Assembly (NCBI GenBank): GCA_041689995.1
Contig: JBDNFD010000077.1
Location: 27,930 to 91,929 of the forward strand
DNA: 64,000 nucleotides
From: DASSWG01 sp041689995
Lineage (GTDB): Bacteria > Bacteroidota > Bacteroidia > Flavobacteriales > Flavobacteriaceae
Reading direction: 5' to 3'
Both the position numbers and the translations under genes were made by a program. This document shows positions 45,706-54,841 of this stretch, in pieces (position 1 is the first letter of the stretch; the number at the start of each line of letters is the position of its first letter). The notes under the pieces are model-generated. The model worked only from the letters and a program-made list of their open reading frames with translations. It was not told the DNA's origin and searched no databases.

Positions 45706-46947
45706 TTAAGAAACCTTTAAAAGTTCCTTTTTTGTGACCGAGGTTTTTTTGATAGAGAATTTGAAAGTGGTTCCTTTGCCAGTAGTGGAGGAAACTTTGA
45801 TGTTTCCGCCGAGGTTCTCCACCAGTTTTTTGACTGTGGAAAGCCCGATACCATTTCCTTTCTTGCCTTTTCGGTCCGCTTCCGCAACAATTGAAAACAA
45901 TTTAAAAATTTCGGATTGTTTTTCCTTCGGTATCCCTATTCCGTTGTCCCGTACTTTGAAAAAATAAAAATCCCCGACTTCTTTGCACTTGATATCGATG
46001 ATAATGGTTTCCTTATCATTGTATTTTGCGCTGTTGTTGATCAAGTTCAACAGAATTTGTTCCAAGGCTATTTTGTTACATAACATTTCCCTGTTTTTCT
46101 TTGGAAAATTGATGGCACAATCGTCGGTAATGTACAACATGTCCACAATGTCCTCCAAGAGATCATTAAGGTCGAATTGTTCGCTCCGCCCTTCTTTGGA
46201 GAGATTGTCGCTTTCGTAATGCGCCAATATACCGGTAACATAATCGCTTAGTGAAAATGCAGAATTTTTCAGATTGTCCAAATAGGATAGAATTTGTTCG
46301 TTCAGATCCTTCCCGTATTTCGTCTTAACCAGGTCGATGGTCATAATGATGTTCGCCAATGGCATTTTCATGTCATGAGAAACTATTCCGGCAAAATTTT
46401 TCAATAGTTCGTTTCGCTCTTTAAGTTCTTTTTGTATTTTTTTCAGGTGGTTATTTCGGGTTCTGAGTTCAAAAAGATTGGTCACTTGATGGGCCAAATA
46501 CTTTAAAGCTGTTTTTTGTTGTTCGTCCATTTGGCGCGGAACATGGTCCATAACGCAAAGGGTTCCCAAGGCATGGCCATTTTTATCCATAAGAGGAATC
46601 CCCATATAAAAAATAATTGGTTGGGGAGCCAAAGTGTACGGATTGTCCTTGAACCGTTCGTCCTGTCGGGCATCGCTCACCTCCATAACGTTTCCCGGAT
46701 TCAAAATAGCATGTCCACAATGAGAGTATATCCTGAGGTTTCCAGAAATCTCCGTACCGGTTTTGGATAAGAACCAATTGTCATTTTCGCCAATAATGGA
46801 AATCAATGAAATAGGGGTTTTGCAAATATAAGTGGCGAGTTTGGTGATTTCATCATATTGCCTTTCGGAAAAACCCCCAAGAAGATTCAGCTTTCGCAAA
46901 GCTTCAAGACGGTTGGTCTCGTTTTCGGGAATGGCAGGCTCAATCAT
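45706..46947 (-). CDS. GAF-domain sensor histidine kinase
   Basis: A 413-residue cytoplasmic kinase without membrane segments. The GAF domain lies at about 15-165 (with TPISLISIIGENDNWFLSK and MGIPLMDKNGHALGTLCVMD). The dimerisation domain has phosphoacceptor His191 in GIVSHDMKMPLANI. The ATPase domain at about 290-400 has the N box LINNSAKYND, VRDNGIGIP and GNGIGLS. It therefore senses a soluble signal or redox/light input. No response regulator is adjacent, so its partner is unknown. Confidence 0.9.
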   Translation of the reverse strand: MIEPAIPENETNRLEALRKLNLLGGFSERQYDEITKLATYICKTPISLISIIGENDNWFLSKTGTEISGNLRIYSHCGHAILNPGNVMEVSDARQDERFKDNPYTLAPQPIIFYMGIPLMDKNGHALGTLCVMDHVPRQMDEQQKTALKYLAHQVTNLFELRTRNNHLKKIQKELKERNELLKNFAGIVSHDMKMPLANIIMTIDLVKTKYGKDLNEQILSYLDNLKNSAFSLSDYVTGILAHYESDNLSKEGRSEQFDLNDLLEDIVDMLYITDDCAINFPKKNREMLCNKIALEQILLNLINNSAKYNDKETIIIDIKCKEVGDFYFFKVRDNGIGIPKEKQSEIFKLFSIVAEADRKGKKGNGIGLSTVKKLVENLGGNIKVSSTTGKGTTFKFSIKKTSVTKKELLKVS

Positions 46948-46969
46948 AAATATTCAGTTTTGAAGAAAA

Positions 46970-47000
46970 CAAAGGTAATCAAAAAATACATTATTAACAA
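46970..47000 (-). promoter_or_regulatory. promoter of the histidine kinase gene
   Basis: On the minus strand, TTG (47000-46998), 20 bases, TACCTTTG (46977-46970), 22 bases before the ATG at 46947. Confidence 0.6.
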
Positions 47001-47028
47001 TTTATTAAGAATCAATCTAACATCAGAA

Positions 47029-47805
47029 TTAAAACCCTTCGAAAACCCCCAAACCGAACAAGGCAAAATCGTACTTCACAGGATCTTCTGGATCAAACTC
47101 CCGCAATGATAAATCGAGTTCACACAAGGCTTTGGCATCATTTTGTTTTCGTTTAACAAGATTTAATTTACGCGCCACATTTCCAGAATGAACATCTAGC
47201 GGACAAGAAAGTAGGGAAGGGGAGAGGTTTTTCCAAATCCCAAAATCCACTCCCAATTTGTCTTTTCGGATCATCCATCTTAAGAACATATTGATGCGTT
47301 TTGCCGCGGAATTTTTAAATGGATCGCTGACGTGTTTCGTGGTGCGCTGCAAATGCGGCAATTCAAAAAAGAGGGTTTTAAATTCATGGATCGCCGGTTG
47401 CAATGAAATTTTGGTGGCGTGATTTTTAAAAATAGATTCCATTCCGCCATGAACCTGATAAATATTCCGAAGTGATTGTATGAAAAACACCAAGTCCGTT
47501 CCATTGAAAGTTCGGTGAACAAAAGAAGTTAGTTTTTCCAAATCGCTTTCTTGATGTTGCATAATGAATTGAAACGGGGAATCGTCCAAAAGTTCCATTA
47601 ATTTCCGGGCGTTTTTCAAGATGCTTTTCCGGTTTCCCCACGCGATAGTGGCCGTCAAAAAGCCAGCGATTTCAATATCTTGATTGTTTGAAAAAAGATG
47701 AGGTATCTGAATGGGATCGGTTTCCAGAAATTCCGGTCGGTTGTATTGTAGCACTTTTTCGTCCAAAAAATCTTTGATTTCCGGCTTCGTCATGAATTTT
47801 TTCAA
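47029..47805 (-). CDS. TIGR02757 family protein
   Basis: A 258-residue soluble protein of a conserved Bacteroidota/spirochaete family (TIGR02757 from memory) with no established function. Recognisable blocks are IAGFLTATIAWGNRKSILKNA near residues 47-68, KRINMFLRWMIRKD, and PLDVHSGNVARKLNL. The helical architecture with a terminal DVH resembles DNA-glycosylase-like helical proteins, but that is a guess. It overlaps the upstream membrane protein gene by four bases. Confidence 0.82.
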   Translation of the reverse strand: MKKFMTKPEIKDFLDEKVLQYNRPEFLETDPIQIPHLFSNNQDIEIAGFLTATIAWGNRKSILKNARKLMELLDDSPFQFIMQHQESDLEKLTSFVHRTFNGTDLVFFIQSLRNIYQVHGGMESIFKNHATKISLQPAIHEFKTLFFELPHLQRTTKHVSDPFKNSAAKRINMFLRWMIRKDKLGVDFGIWKNLSPSLLSCPLDVHSGNVARKLNLVKRKQNDAKALCELDLSLREFDPEDPVKYDFALFGLGVFEGF

Positions 47806-49499
47806 GGTGTTTTTATTTTCATGGAATAAAATCCATCTTTTAGATTACCGCTACGCAATTGCGGAACGAGCTTATAATGTTCCTGGAAAAGATCAATTTG
47901 TTTTTTGTTCACACAAGGAAGTTCGCCATCGCCCATAAGCCAGAAAAATGCGTCTTCAGGCGGGGAATTATATTCCAAATTTCCTTCTGTGATTGTTCTG
48001 AATTTAAAATTGTATTGACTATTGGGATGTGGTTCAATTGCATAATTTAATTGGAAAGTGCTTCCTGAAGCCATAAGCGGATTTTCAGTGAACAAATTAA
48101 AAGACAATGGAACGAAAATTAGAAATGCCACCGCAAGAATTCCAAGTGATAAGCATATTTTAACAAAGATTTCTTTTTGAAAAAAATAAGCGAAAATCAC
48201 TCCAAAAAAGAAAAGAAGGAAAAACAGGAAAAAACGATATTGAGGCGAAGTGATAAATAAGATCACCATATGAACCAATAGCAGTAAATAAATAAAAAAC
48301 AAGGGTTTTTTTAAGCTTGTTTTCTTCAGGAAAAATGGCAAAAGTAGTAACATTACCATCATGGTTTTATTGAAAATTCCTTTTAATCCTGGAAGTTGAA
48401 GCCAGTGCAGAAGACGTTCCCAAACCGACAGGGATAAATAACCATCGTATGAAAGCAAGTAGGCGTAGCGCTTGGTTCCCCTGTAAAGATAATCCAGCAA
48501 TTCTGGTGGAATGGTATAATCTACATCAAAATGGATTAATTTCAGCGGATAAAGCGGATAACCCGTTAAAATCTGGTTTTTGATGAGCATAATCGCAAAT
48601 GTGACGAAGCCAATGATCAATGCAAGCCACATTTCCTTTTTGAGATTTTCACGTGATTTCCAATAAACATAAATCGGAACGACCACTAAAAACAAGTTGA
48701 TGGTTTTTATAAAAAGTACAAAAAAGCAGAGAAAGCAGATAGTGATAAAATCAGTTCTTGAATAATCTGGGTATTTTTTCAACAATAAATAAAAGATGAG
48801 AAAACAAATTACCATGACCGGAAGATCGGGCGATGGTGCGCTTATAAATTGAAAAAACAAAATATTCCCCAACGGCAAAACTCCAATCCCTAGGTTCAAT
48901 TTCCTGTTTTTTTGTGTCGTGAAAGCAAGGGATAATTTTCGGAAAGCAAAAAAATTGACCAGGCATAAACAATATCCGCTCAGGTCGTTAAAATTGTCAT
49001 AGATGAAACTAAAATTGAAAGCACTTTGCAAAATATGCCAGCCACTGGTTTGGCCGAAGAAAAAATGAAGGTTGCCCAAACCGGTAACATATCCATATTC
49101 ATTTAGCCATTTAATGGTTTGGATATAATAGGATTCGTTGTCGATAATATAAGGTGGTGAGGCACATTGGGCCAAAATTAGGAAGGAAACCAGCAGAAAA
49201 CCAATTTTTGAAAACAATTGCATTTTCAAAAAACCAGCATGAAATTCTCGCAAATGATCGCCAAAAGATTTTCTTGTCCTAAAGAAAACAAGGAGTAAAA
49301 TAGTAAATAAAAAACCGTGAAAAACAATCCCGATTTTGTAAAAAATAGCAAAATAGCCCGCAAAAAGGGAAATAGCGAAAAACCCCAACAATTGGGTGAC
49401 GACAAATTTATTCTTTAAGTTGAAAAATTCATTGATTCCCACGCCGGCTAACGAAGCACAGAAAAAAATATAGACCCAGAACAAAAAAATATACAGCAT
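47802..49499 (-). CDS. polytopic membrane protein, LIC_10190-like
   Basis: A 565-residue inner-membrane protein with about a dozen hydrophobic helices and a C-terminal soluble part (about 480-565). An early loop has PYIIDNESYYIQTIKWLNE, placed like the acidic catalytic loop of GT-C glycosyltransferases. I recall similar proteins under the name LIC_10190. A role in surface-glycan assembly is an inference. A TTG at 49520 lies inside a TATCTTTG -7 box (49525-49518), so MLYIFLF at 49499 is taken as the start. Overlaps the next gene by four bases. Confidence 0.72.
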   Translation of the reverse strand: MLYIFLFWVYIFFCASLAGVGINEFFNLKNKFVVTQLLGFFAISLFAGYFAIFYKIGIVFHGFLFTILLLVFFRTRKSFGDHLREFHAGFLKMQLFSKIGFLLVSFLILAQCASPPYIIDNESYYIQTIKWLNEYGYVTGLGNLHFFFGQTSGWHILQSAFNFSFIYDNFNDLSGYCLCLVNFFAFRKLSLAFTTQKNRKLNLGIGVLPLGNILFFQFISAPSPDLPVMVICFLIFYLLLKKYPDYSRTDFITICFLCFFVLFIKTINLFLVVVPIYVYWKSRENLKKEMWLALIIGFVTFAIMLIKNQILTGYPLYPLKLIHFDVDYTIPPELLDYLYRGTKRYAYLLSYDGYLSLSVWERLLHWLQLPGLKGIFNKTMMVMLLLLPFFLKKTSLKKPLFFIYLLLLVHMVILFITSPQYRFFLFFLLFFFGVIFAYFFQKEIFVKICLSLGILAVAFLIFVPLSFNLFTENPLMASGSTFQLNYAIEPHPNSQYNFKFRTITEGNLEYNSPPEDAFFWLMGDGELPCVNKKQIDLFQEHYKLVPQLRSGNLKDGFYSMKIKTP

Positions 49500-49669
49500 A
49501 TCAGTAATTGCTTCGCCCAAAGATAGAAAAATAAGTGGTGCGTTTTGGGTTTTGTAGAAAAGGGAAAGATCGTAGGTTGTTCACCGAAAAAAGTGACTTT
49601 TAGTAATTTGATTCATCAGAAAGCATCCTTTTTGGTAAAAAAACATAAAATTAGTTTCCTTGTAATCCT

Positions 49670-49701
49670 ACCTCTAAAAAACAATATTCTTGGTATCTTT
49701 G
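49670..49701 (+). promoter_or_regulatory. promoter of hutI-hutG
   Basis: TTG (49670-49672), 21 bases, TATCTTTG (49694-49701). The box ends only five bases before the ATG at 49707, so the transcript may be leaderless or nearly so. It also argues against the in-frame start at 49545. Confidence 0.55.
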
Positions 49702-49706
49702 ACAGT

Positions 49707-50969
49707 ATGAAAACATTGCTGACAAATATTCAAGAACTTCTTCAAATTAGGGAAGGAACGATCGATAAATTGCGGGGTTCTGAGATGAAATCCCTTCCGA
49801 GTTTAAAAAACGCATGGCTGTTATTAGAAGATGAAAAAATTTCGGACTATGGACAGATGGACGGAAACAAACTTCCGGCTGCAGATAAAGAGTTCGACCT
49901 AACAGGAAAAATCGTTATGCCAGCCTGGATCGATTCCCACACTCATTTGGTTTACGCCGGAAATAGGGAACAAGAATTTGTGGATCGGATAAACGGTGCG
50001 ACTTACCAAGAAATTGCCGATAATGGAGGCGGAATTTTGAACAGCGCAAAAAAGCTTGGCGAAACTTCGGAAGATGAATTGTACCGTCAATCAGAAAAAC
50101 GTCTTTTGGAAGTAATGAAAATGGGAACCGGCGCTATCGAAATCAAATCTGGCTATGGGCTTTCAACAGATTCCGAACTAAAAATGTTGCGGGTAATAAA
50201 ACGTTTGAAGGAAAATTATCCCGTGGCTATAAAGGCGACATTTTTGGGCGCGCACGCCGTTCCGGAGAAATTCAAAAACAATAAAACGGGTTATGTAAAT
50301 TATATGCTCGAAGAAATTTTGCCATTGGTTTCCAAAGAAAAACTGGCCGATTATATCGATGTGTTTTGTGAAGAAGGTTATTTTTCCGTGGAAGATACCG
50401 AGCGGATTTTAGAAGCCGGAAAAGAGTTTGGCTTACAGGGGAAAATTCATGTGAACCAATTTCATTCCATCGGAGGAATAGCGGCAGCCGTGAAACACAA
50501 TGCGGTAAGTGTAGATCATTTGGAAGTAATGACTGAAGAAGACATAGAAACCCTGAAGAATTCAAGTATCATGCCGGTTGCAGTACCTTCTTGTTCTTTG
50601 TTTCTAGGAATTCCATATACGCCCGCCCGAACCATAATCGATTCAGGTTTGCCTTTAGCGTTGGCCACAGATTATAATCCTGGGAGTTCTCCAAATGGAA
50701 ATATGAACCTCGTGGTTTCATTGGCATGCATTAAAATGAGAATGAGTCCAGAGGAAGCTATTAACGCGGCAACGATTAACGCGGCTTTTGCCATGGATTT
50801 GCAACATACGCTCGGCAGTATTACAAAGGGAAAAATAGCAAACCTGATCATCACCAAAAAAATTCCTTCATACGGATTTTTGCCCTATTCTTTCGGAAGC
50901 AATCATATCGACCAAGTGATTTTGCGGGGAAAACCTGTGGGTGAAACCGATTCTAAAAGTTGGAAATGA
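49707..50969 (+). CDS. hutI: imidazolonepropionase
   Basis: Hydrolyses imidazolone propionate to formiminoglutamate, third step of histidine breakdown. The 420-residue length is typical. Amidohydrolase metal ligands are HTHLVYAG, the His in FLGAHAVPE, the His in VNQFHSIGG and the Asp in LATDYNPGSSP. EIKSGYGL is a HutI signature. The frame extends upstream to 49545, but that part is low-complexity and lies before the promoter. Overlaps hutG by four bases (ATGA). Confidence 0.94.
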   Translation: MKTLLTNIQELLQIREGTIDKLRGSEMKSLPSLKNAWLLLEDEKISDYGQMDGNKLPAADKEFDLTGKIVMPAWIDSHTHLVYAGNREQEFVDRINGATYQEIADNGGGILNSAKKLGETSEDELYRQSEKRLLEVMKMGTGAIEIKSGYGLSTDSELKMLRVIKRLKENYPVAIKATFLGAHAVPEKFKNNKTGYVNYMLEEILPLVSKEKLADYIDVFCEEGYFSVEDTERILEAGKEFGLQGKIHVNQFHSIGGIAAAVKHNAVSVDHLEVMTEEDIETLKNSSIMPVAVPSCSLFLGIPYTPARTIIDSGLPLALATDYNPGSSPNGNMNLVVSLACIKMRMSPEEAINAATINAAFAMDLQHTLGSITKGKIANLIITKKIPSYGFLPYSFGSNHIDQVILRGKPVGETDSKSWK

Positions 50970-51970
50970 CCATGAAAAACTTCAAGTTATATTCTCAAGA
51001 AAGCATCGCCCATTTAATTTCTGTTCGCCCGGGGGAAAGCAAATTCGGTCAAAAAATCCAGTTTGTTTCTTCATGGGAAGCTTTGAAAGATTCTTCGGCA
51101 AAATTTGTGGTTTTCGGAATACCCGAAGATATCGGAATTCGCGCAAATTATGGAAAACCGGGCGCAGCTTCTGCGTGGGATGCTTTTCTTTCTCCATTTT
51201 TGAACATTCAGAAAAATCGATTCAATATTCCCGAACATTGTATTTTATTGGGGGAAATGGATTGTGAAAATTGGATGAAATCAGCGACAGAAATTCTTCC
51301 GGGTGATCTTGATTATCATGAGAAATTGGGGAAGTTGGTTTCAAAATTGGATGAGACCCTTAGCAAAATTGTGAGCAGGATTATTTCCGAAGGAAAAGTT
51401 CCCATAATTATAGGCGGCGGTCACAACAATGCTTTCGGAAATATTAAAGGCACGTCCGCAGCCTTGATGAAGCCTGTTAATGTGTTGAACATCGATGCGC
51501 ACACTGATTTGCGCAGCACAGAATTCAGGCATAGTGGAAACGGATTTTCCAAAGCAATGGAAGAGGGTTTTTTGAAAAAATATGCTGTTTTCGGATTGCA
51601 TGAAAATTATACTTCCGAACCTATTTTTGCAAGAATGGAAGCTTCAAAACAAATAAAATTTCAACTTTTTGAAGATTTGTTTGGTTTTTCCTCGCAAGAA
51701 ATATGGACCGAATTGCGGAAATCGGCTAATTTTTTGGAAAGACAATTCGGACTGGAGATCGATTGTGATAGCATGGCTAATTTTTCGAGCAGTGCTATGA
51801 CGCCAAGTGGTTTTTCTTTGGATGAAATGCGCGGATTCGTAAAAGTGCTCAATTATTTTAACCCCCATTATCTTCACCTTTGTGAAGCCTCGGCAGAAAA
51901 TGCTCCCTTAGTAGGAAAGGCGCTGGCTTATCTCGCTTCCGATTTTATGAAAGAGAAGGAAATAAAATAA
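50966..51970 (+). CDS. hutG: formimidoylglutamase-like arginase-family hydrolase
   Basis: A 334-residue member of the ureohydrolase family. Manganese-binding motifs are present as GGGHNNAFGN, NIDAHTDLR and EIDCDSM. In the first motif Asn replaces the usual Asp or Ser. Placement directly after hutI with an ATGA overlap indicates it acts on formiminoglutamate, giving glutamate and formamide. Alternative start codons at 50960 (TTG) and 50972 (ATG) are close. An arginase-like activity on another guanidino compound cannot be excluded. Confidence 0.85.
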   Translation: MTMKNFKLYSQESIAHLISVRPGESKFGQKIQFVSSWEALKDSSAKFVVFGIPEDIGIRANYGKPGAASAWDAFLSPFLNIQKNRFNIPEHCILLGEMDCENWMKSATEILPGDLDYHEKLGKLVSKLDETLSKIVSRIISEGKVPIIIGGGHNNAFGNIKGTSAALMKPVNVLNIDAHTDLRSTEFRHSGNGFSKAMEEGFLKKYAVFGLHENYTSEPIFARMEASKQIKFQLFEDLFGFSSQEIWTELRKSANFLERQFGLEIDCDSMANFSSSAMTPSGFSLDEMRGFVKVLNYFNPHYLHLCEASAENAPLVGKALAYLASDFMKEKEIK

Positions 51971-52002
51971 ATATAAATCAAGAAAAATTTGAATTGCAAA
52001 TT

Positions 52003-52791
52003 ATGAGATCACAATTACTCCTTTTAATATGTGCTATTTTTGTTGGTGGTTGTAAAAATGAACGGCAGAACAGAATTCAGGAAATTACACCAGCAGTTTC
52101 AAAATTGGAAAAAACGTCTTCGAAAGAGAAATTGAAAATTCTGCCTATTTCCCATGCTTCAATGCTGTTGAAAATCAATGCGCAAAACATATATGTTGAT
52201 CCAGTGGGCCAATTGAAAACTTACAAAGAAATGGAACCCGCAGATTTTATATTATTGACTCATGCTCACCCAGATCATTTCAACCTTGAAATTTTGCAAA
52301 TACTTTCTAACGACAGTACTAAGATAATTGCCCCAAAAGCGGTAGCAGAATTATTGCCTGAGACTCTTTTGAAGAAAACCACAATTTTATTGAATGGGGA
52401 ATCCCTGAAAATTGGCGGAATAAATATAACTGCCGTTCCGATGTACAATATGAGGGAAGAAGCGCAACAATTTCATCCAAAAGGGGACGGGAACGGATAT
52501 ATTCTGGATAATTCAGAAACCAAGATTTATATAGCGGGCGATAGCGGTCCCATTCCAGAAATGAGAAAGTTGAAAAATATTGATATCGCTTTTATTCCAA
52601 TGAACCTTCCGTACACCATGTCCGTTGCGGATGCCGCCGATGCTGTTTTGGATTTTAAACCTAAAAAAGTATATCCTTATCATTATAGGGGGAAAAATGG
52701 TTTCAGTGACGTTCAAGAGTTCAAAAATATTGTCAATACCAATGATCCAACTATAGAAGTAATTCAGTTGGATTGGTATCCTGAAAAATAG
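52003..52791 (+). CDS. lipoprotein metallo-beta-lactamase-fold hydrolase (UlaG-like)
   Basis: A 262-residue exported MBL-fold protein. The lipoprotein signal is MRSQLLLLICAIFVGGC with the Cys at 17. The metal site has LTHAHPDHFN (HxHxDH), AGDSGPIPEM (bridging Asp) and a late His in VYPYHYRG. Similar proteins include UlaG-like lactonases and NAPE-PLD-like hydrolases; substrate unknown. A TTG start at 51994 would add three residues before the signal and is less likely. It follows hutG by 32 bases; whether it is in the operon is unclear. Confidence 0.85.
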   Translation: MRSQLLLLICAIFVGGCKNERQNRIQEITPAVSKLEKTSSKEKLKILPISHASMLLKINAQNIYVDPVGQLKTYKEMEPADFILLTHAHPDHFNLEILQILSNDSTKIIAPKAVAELLPETLLKKTTILLNGESLKIGGINITAVPMYNMREEAQQFHPKGDGNGYILDNSETKIYIAGDSGPIPEMRKLKNIDIAFIPMNLPYTMSVADAADAVLDFKPKKVYPYHYRGKNGFSDVQEFKNIVNTNDPTIEVIQLDWYPEK

Positions 52792-52907
52792 GGAATTCGT
52801 CAGAAACGATCTAGATTATATTAAAAAATTCCCAATCTTGGTTAATTCTCTGCTAAAATGAATTAATTTTCTGATTGATAGCTTTACTTTTATTAAAAAT
52901 CGAAGCT

Positions 52908-53210
52908 ATGAAAGATTATGGAACACTTTGGCAAGCAATCAATAGATTAAAAATTGAAGAAGGCTATATTTATGATTTCAATTTAATCGACGAACATTTG
53001 GCTTTATCGAAAGAAGAAAAGTACAAAAACGAGGAATTTGAAGTGGACAAAATTTTGCGCTTTGAAGGAATGTCGAACCCAGATGATAATGCCATTTTAT
53101 ACGCAATTACCACCAACGATTTAAAGAAGGGAATTTTAATAGATGGCTATGGAGTTTCTGGTGGGCAAGTTTCTAGGGATATGATGCAAAGGTTGCATAT
53201 ACAGACCTGA
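52908..53210 (+). CDS. small conserved flavobacterial protein
   Basis: A 100-residue soluble protein starting MKDYGTLWQAINRLK. I recall close relatives in flavobacteria carrying the name phosphoribosylpyrophosphate synthetase. It is a third of the size of that enzyme and has none of its motifs, so the name should not be used. Conserved features seen are FEVDKILRFEGMSNPDD and AILYAITTNDLKKG. The in-frame ATG at 52875 is rejected in favour of 52908. Function unknown. Confidence 0.75.
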   Translation: MKDYGTLWQAINRLKIEEGYIYDFNLIDEHLALSKEEKYKNEEFEVDKILRFEGMSNPDDNAILYAITTNDLKKGILIDGYGVSGGQVSRDMMQRLHIQT

Positions 53211-53251
53211 ATTTCACCAAAGTTAAACTTATCCCAAACCATTTTTCAGCC

Positions 53252-53282
53252 TTGGAAATAACTGAAGATTAGTGTATTTTTG
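53252..53282 (+). promoter_or_regulatory. promoter of dps
   Basis: TTG (53252-53254), 20 bases, TATTTTTG (53275-53282), 27 bases before the ATG at 53310. This also rules out the in-frame start at 53280, which lies in the -7 box. Confidence 0.6.
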
Positions 53283-53309
53283 GTAAAACCTATAAAAATT
53301 TTAAACAAT

Positions 53310-53792
53310 ATGAACTATCTAAATTTGGATGAAAAGAAAATAGAAACTGTTGTCGAAGATTTAAATATTCTTTTGGCAGATTACCATATTTATTACCAAA
53401 AACTGCGTAATTTTCACTGGAACATTATCGGAAAAAGTTTTTTCGATCTTCATGAGAAATTTGAAGAATTATATGAGGATGCTAAAACGAAAGTTGATGA
53501 AATCGCCGAACGAATTTTGACGTTGCGCCATCAGCCAGTAAGTAATTTTTCGGATTATTTAAAAAGTGCCAATTTGAAGGAATCTGCTTCCAATATTCCT
53601 GATGTTGAAATGGTTAAAATTCTTTTAAAAGACCACGGATCTATTTTGAAGCAAATGCGGAAAGTGATCAAAACAGCCGAAAAAGCAGGAGATGAAGGTA
53701 CCATAGATCTTATTGGAGCTTATATCCGTGAACTTGAAAAAGTGAGTTGGATGTTGGAAACTTGGGTCATGAAAACCAGTGAAAACCAGTGA
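53310..53792 (+). CDS. dps: Dps-family ferritin-like DNA-protection protein
   Basis: A 160-residue ferritin-like four-helix protein that forms a hollow dodecamer, oxidises and stores iron, and protects DNA under starvation and oxidative stress. The ferroxidase ligands are in KLRNFHWNIIG (His) and FDLHEKFEELYEDAKTKVDEIAERI (His, Asp, Glu). The C-terminal helix carries YIRELEKVSWMLETW. The thioredoxin gene 62 bases downstream may be co-transcribed, which fits a joint role in oxidative stress. Confidence 0.92.
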   Translation: MNYLNLDEKKIETVVEDLNILLADYHIYYQKLRNFHWNIIGKSFFDLHEKFEELYEDAKTKVDEIAERILTLRHQPVSNFSDYLKSANLKESASNIPDVEMVKILLKDHGSILKQMRKVIKTAEKAGDEGTIDLIGAYIRELEKVSWMLETWVMKTSENQ

Positions 53793-53854
53793 AAATCATC
53801 TGAAATCTTAAACGATTTTAAATCTTTTTTTCGAAATTCGTTAAAAGTGGATTA

Positions 53855-54154
53855 ATGAAACGTAATTTTAAAGAACTCATACATGCAGAAAACCTCGTCT
53901 TGATCGATTTTTCTGCGGAATGGTGCGGATCATGTCAAACTCTCGCTCCAATTCTGAAAAATTTAAAAGTGGATATGGGAGATGCCGTGAAAATCGTGAA
54001 AGTAGATGTGGATAGAAATCAGGCACTTGCTTCTCAGTTTTCGATCCGAAGTGTTCCGACTATGATTTTGTTCAAAAACGGTCAAGAAGTATGGAAAGTT
54101 TCTGGCGTAATGACTAAAGCAGATTTGATTCAGACCATAAAATCCCATCAGTAG
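53855..54154 (+). CDS. thioredoxin-family protein with CGSC active site
   Basis: A 99-residue single thioredoxin fold. The redox motif is WCGSC (Cys24 and Cys27), with Ser in place of the usual Pro. This should change the redox potential and the nucleophilicity of the first Cys. The cis-Pro is in RSVPTMI and the closing strand in GVMTKADL. No signal peptide, so it is cytoplasmic. It follows dps and is closed by a strong terminator. The Cys-Gly-Ser-Cys variant suggests a specialised partner, but the sequence does not tell which. Confidence 0.88.
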   Translation: MKRNFKELIHAENLVLIDFSAEWCGSCQTLAPILKNLKVDMGDAVKIVKVDVDRNQALASQFSIRSVPTMILFKNGQEVWKVSGVMTKADLIQTIKSHQ

Positions 54155-54170
54155 GAGTTTAAATAAAAAA

Positions 54171-54201
54171 ACCGGTGAAACATTTTTTCACCGGTCTTTA
54201 A
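54171..54201. terminator. terminator between thioredoxin gene and convergent small gene
   Basis: Perfect ten-pair stem ACCGGTGAAA (54171-54180) with TTTCACCGGT (54186-54195), loop of five, preceded by an A run and followed by CTTTAAA. It can act in both directions; the T run is better on the minus strand. Confidence 0.82.
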
Positions 54202-54221
54202 AAAGCGTTGAAACTGAAATT

Positions 54222-54338
54222 TTAAACTTGGGATTTGCGCTTTTTCATCATTTTATCCTCCATTTTCTTCAGTATCTTTTCTTGTTTTTTCGCTTTAAGA
54301 TCCGATTTTGAAGGTTTTTCTTTTTTGGTAGTTGCCAT
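54222..54338 (-). CDS. very small lysine-rich protein
   Basis: A 38-residue protein beginning MATTKKEKPSKSDLK. It is strongly basic (about 40 per cent Lys/Arg) and predicted to be one long helix after residue 14, ending KKRKSQV. A longer frame starts at 54404 but adds an unlikely N-terminus. The composition suggests nucleic-acid binding. Support is limited to codon appearance and the shared downstream terminator. Confidence 0.55.
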   Translation of the reverse strand: MATTKKEKPSKSDLKAKKQEKILKKMEDKMMKKRKSQV

Positions 54339-54841
54339 AATTGAGAAATTTAAGTTTATTAAATCCATTTGTTCGATCACTTTCCTTTTCAAAACTTTAC
54401 GCACGGGTAAATTGTTTCCTCTATTTGAAAAACCAAATGTTTAATGTAAAATAGTTTGAAAAGGAGAATAGAAGCACACCCGCTGGTGCTTACAAATTCG
54501 GAAAGATAATCTTCAGTTGGCTGGCCTTAAACCAAACTCTCAGTGCCAAGTCTGTCCGAAATGACGGATGAGTAGATGTTGGATTATAATTATAAAACAT
54601 AAATCTTAGAATAAAAATTCCCATAACTTTGGCTTCGAAGATAGTAAACACTTCGAGATTCCCCCAAAAAATAGAAGTCAAAAGATGACAAAATTGATAA
54701 ATGAAAAATAATACGGAAAGTTGAATAATTTTATGGAAAAATTAGCGTTTTTTAATTTTATTTGATTATATTTATAAATTGGAATTCTTCCATCGAGAAA
54801 ACGTGGAAGGAAAAATAACAAGAAAAAAAAGGAAATAAATT
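54339..54841. other. intergenic region without recognised genes
   Basis: About 500 bases. A minus-strand frame at 54490-54681 has no start context or motif and is probably a chance frame. Very AT-rich near 54700-54840. A weak TATATTTA-type box precedes the small gene at 54842. Nothing else identified. Confidence 0.5.

Noticed and set aside
52908..53210. Phosphoribosylpyrophosphate synthetase
   Set aside because: It is only 100 residues long and lacks the PRPP-binding loop; the name seen for relatives is probably an error.
54490..54681. 63-residue minus-strand ORF
   Set aside because: No promoter, start context or recognisable motif; the gap is otherwise non-coding in appearance.
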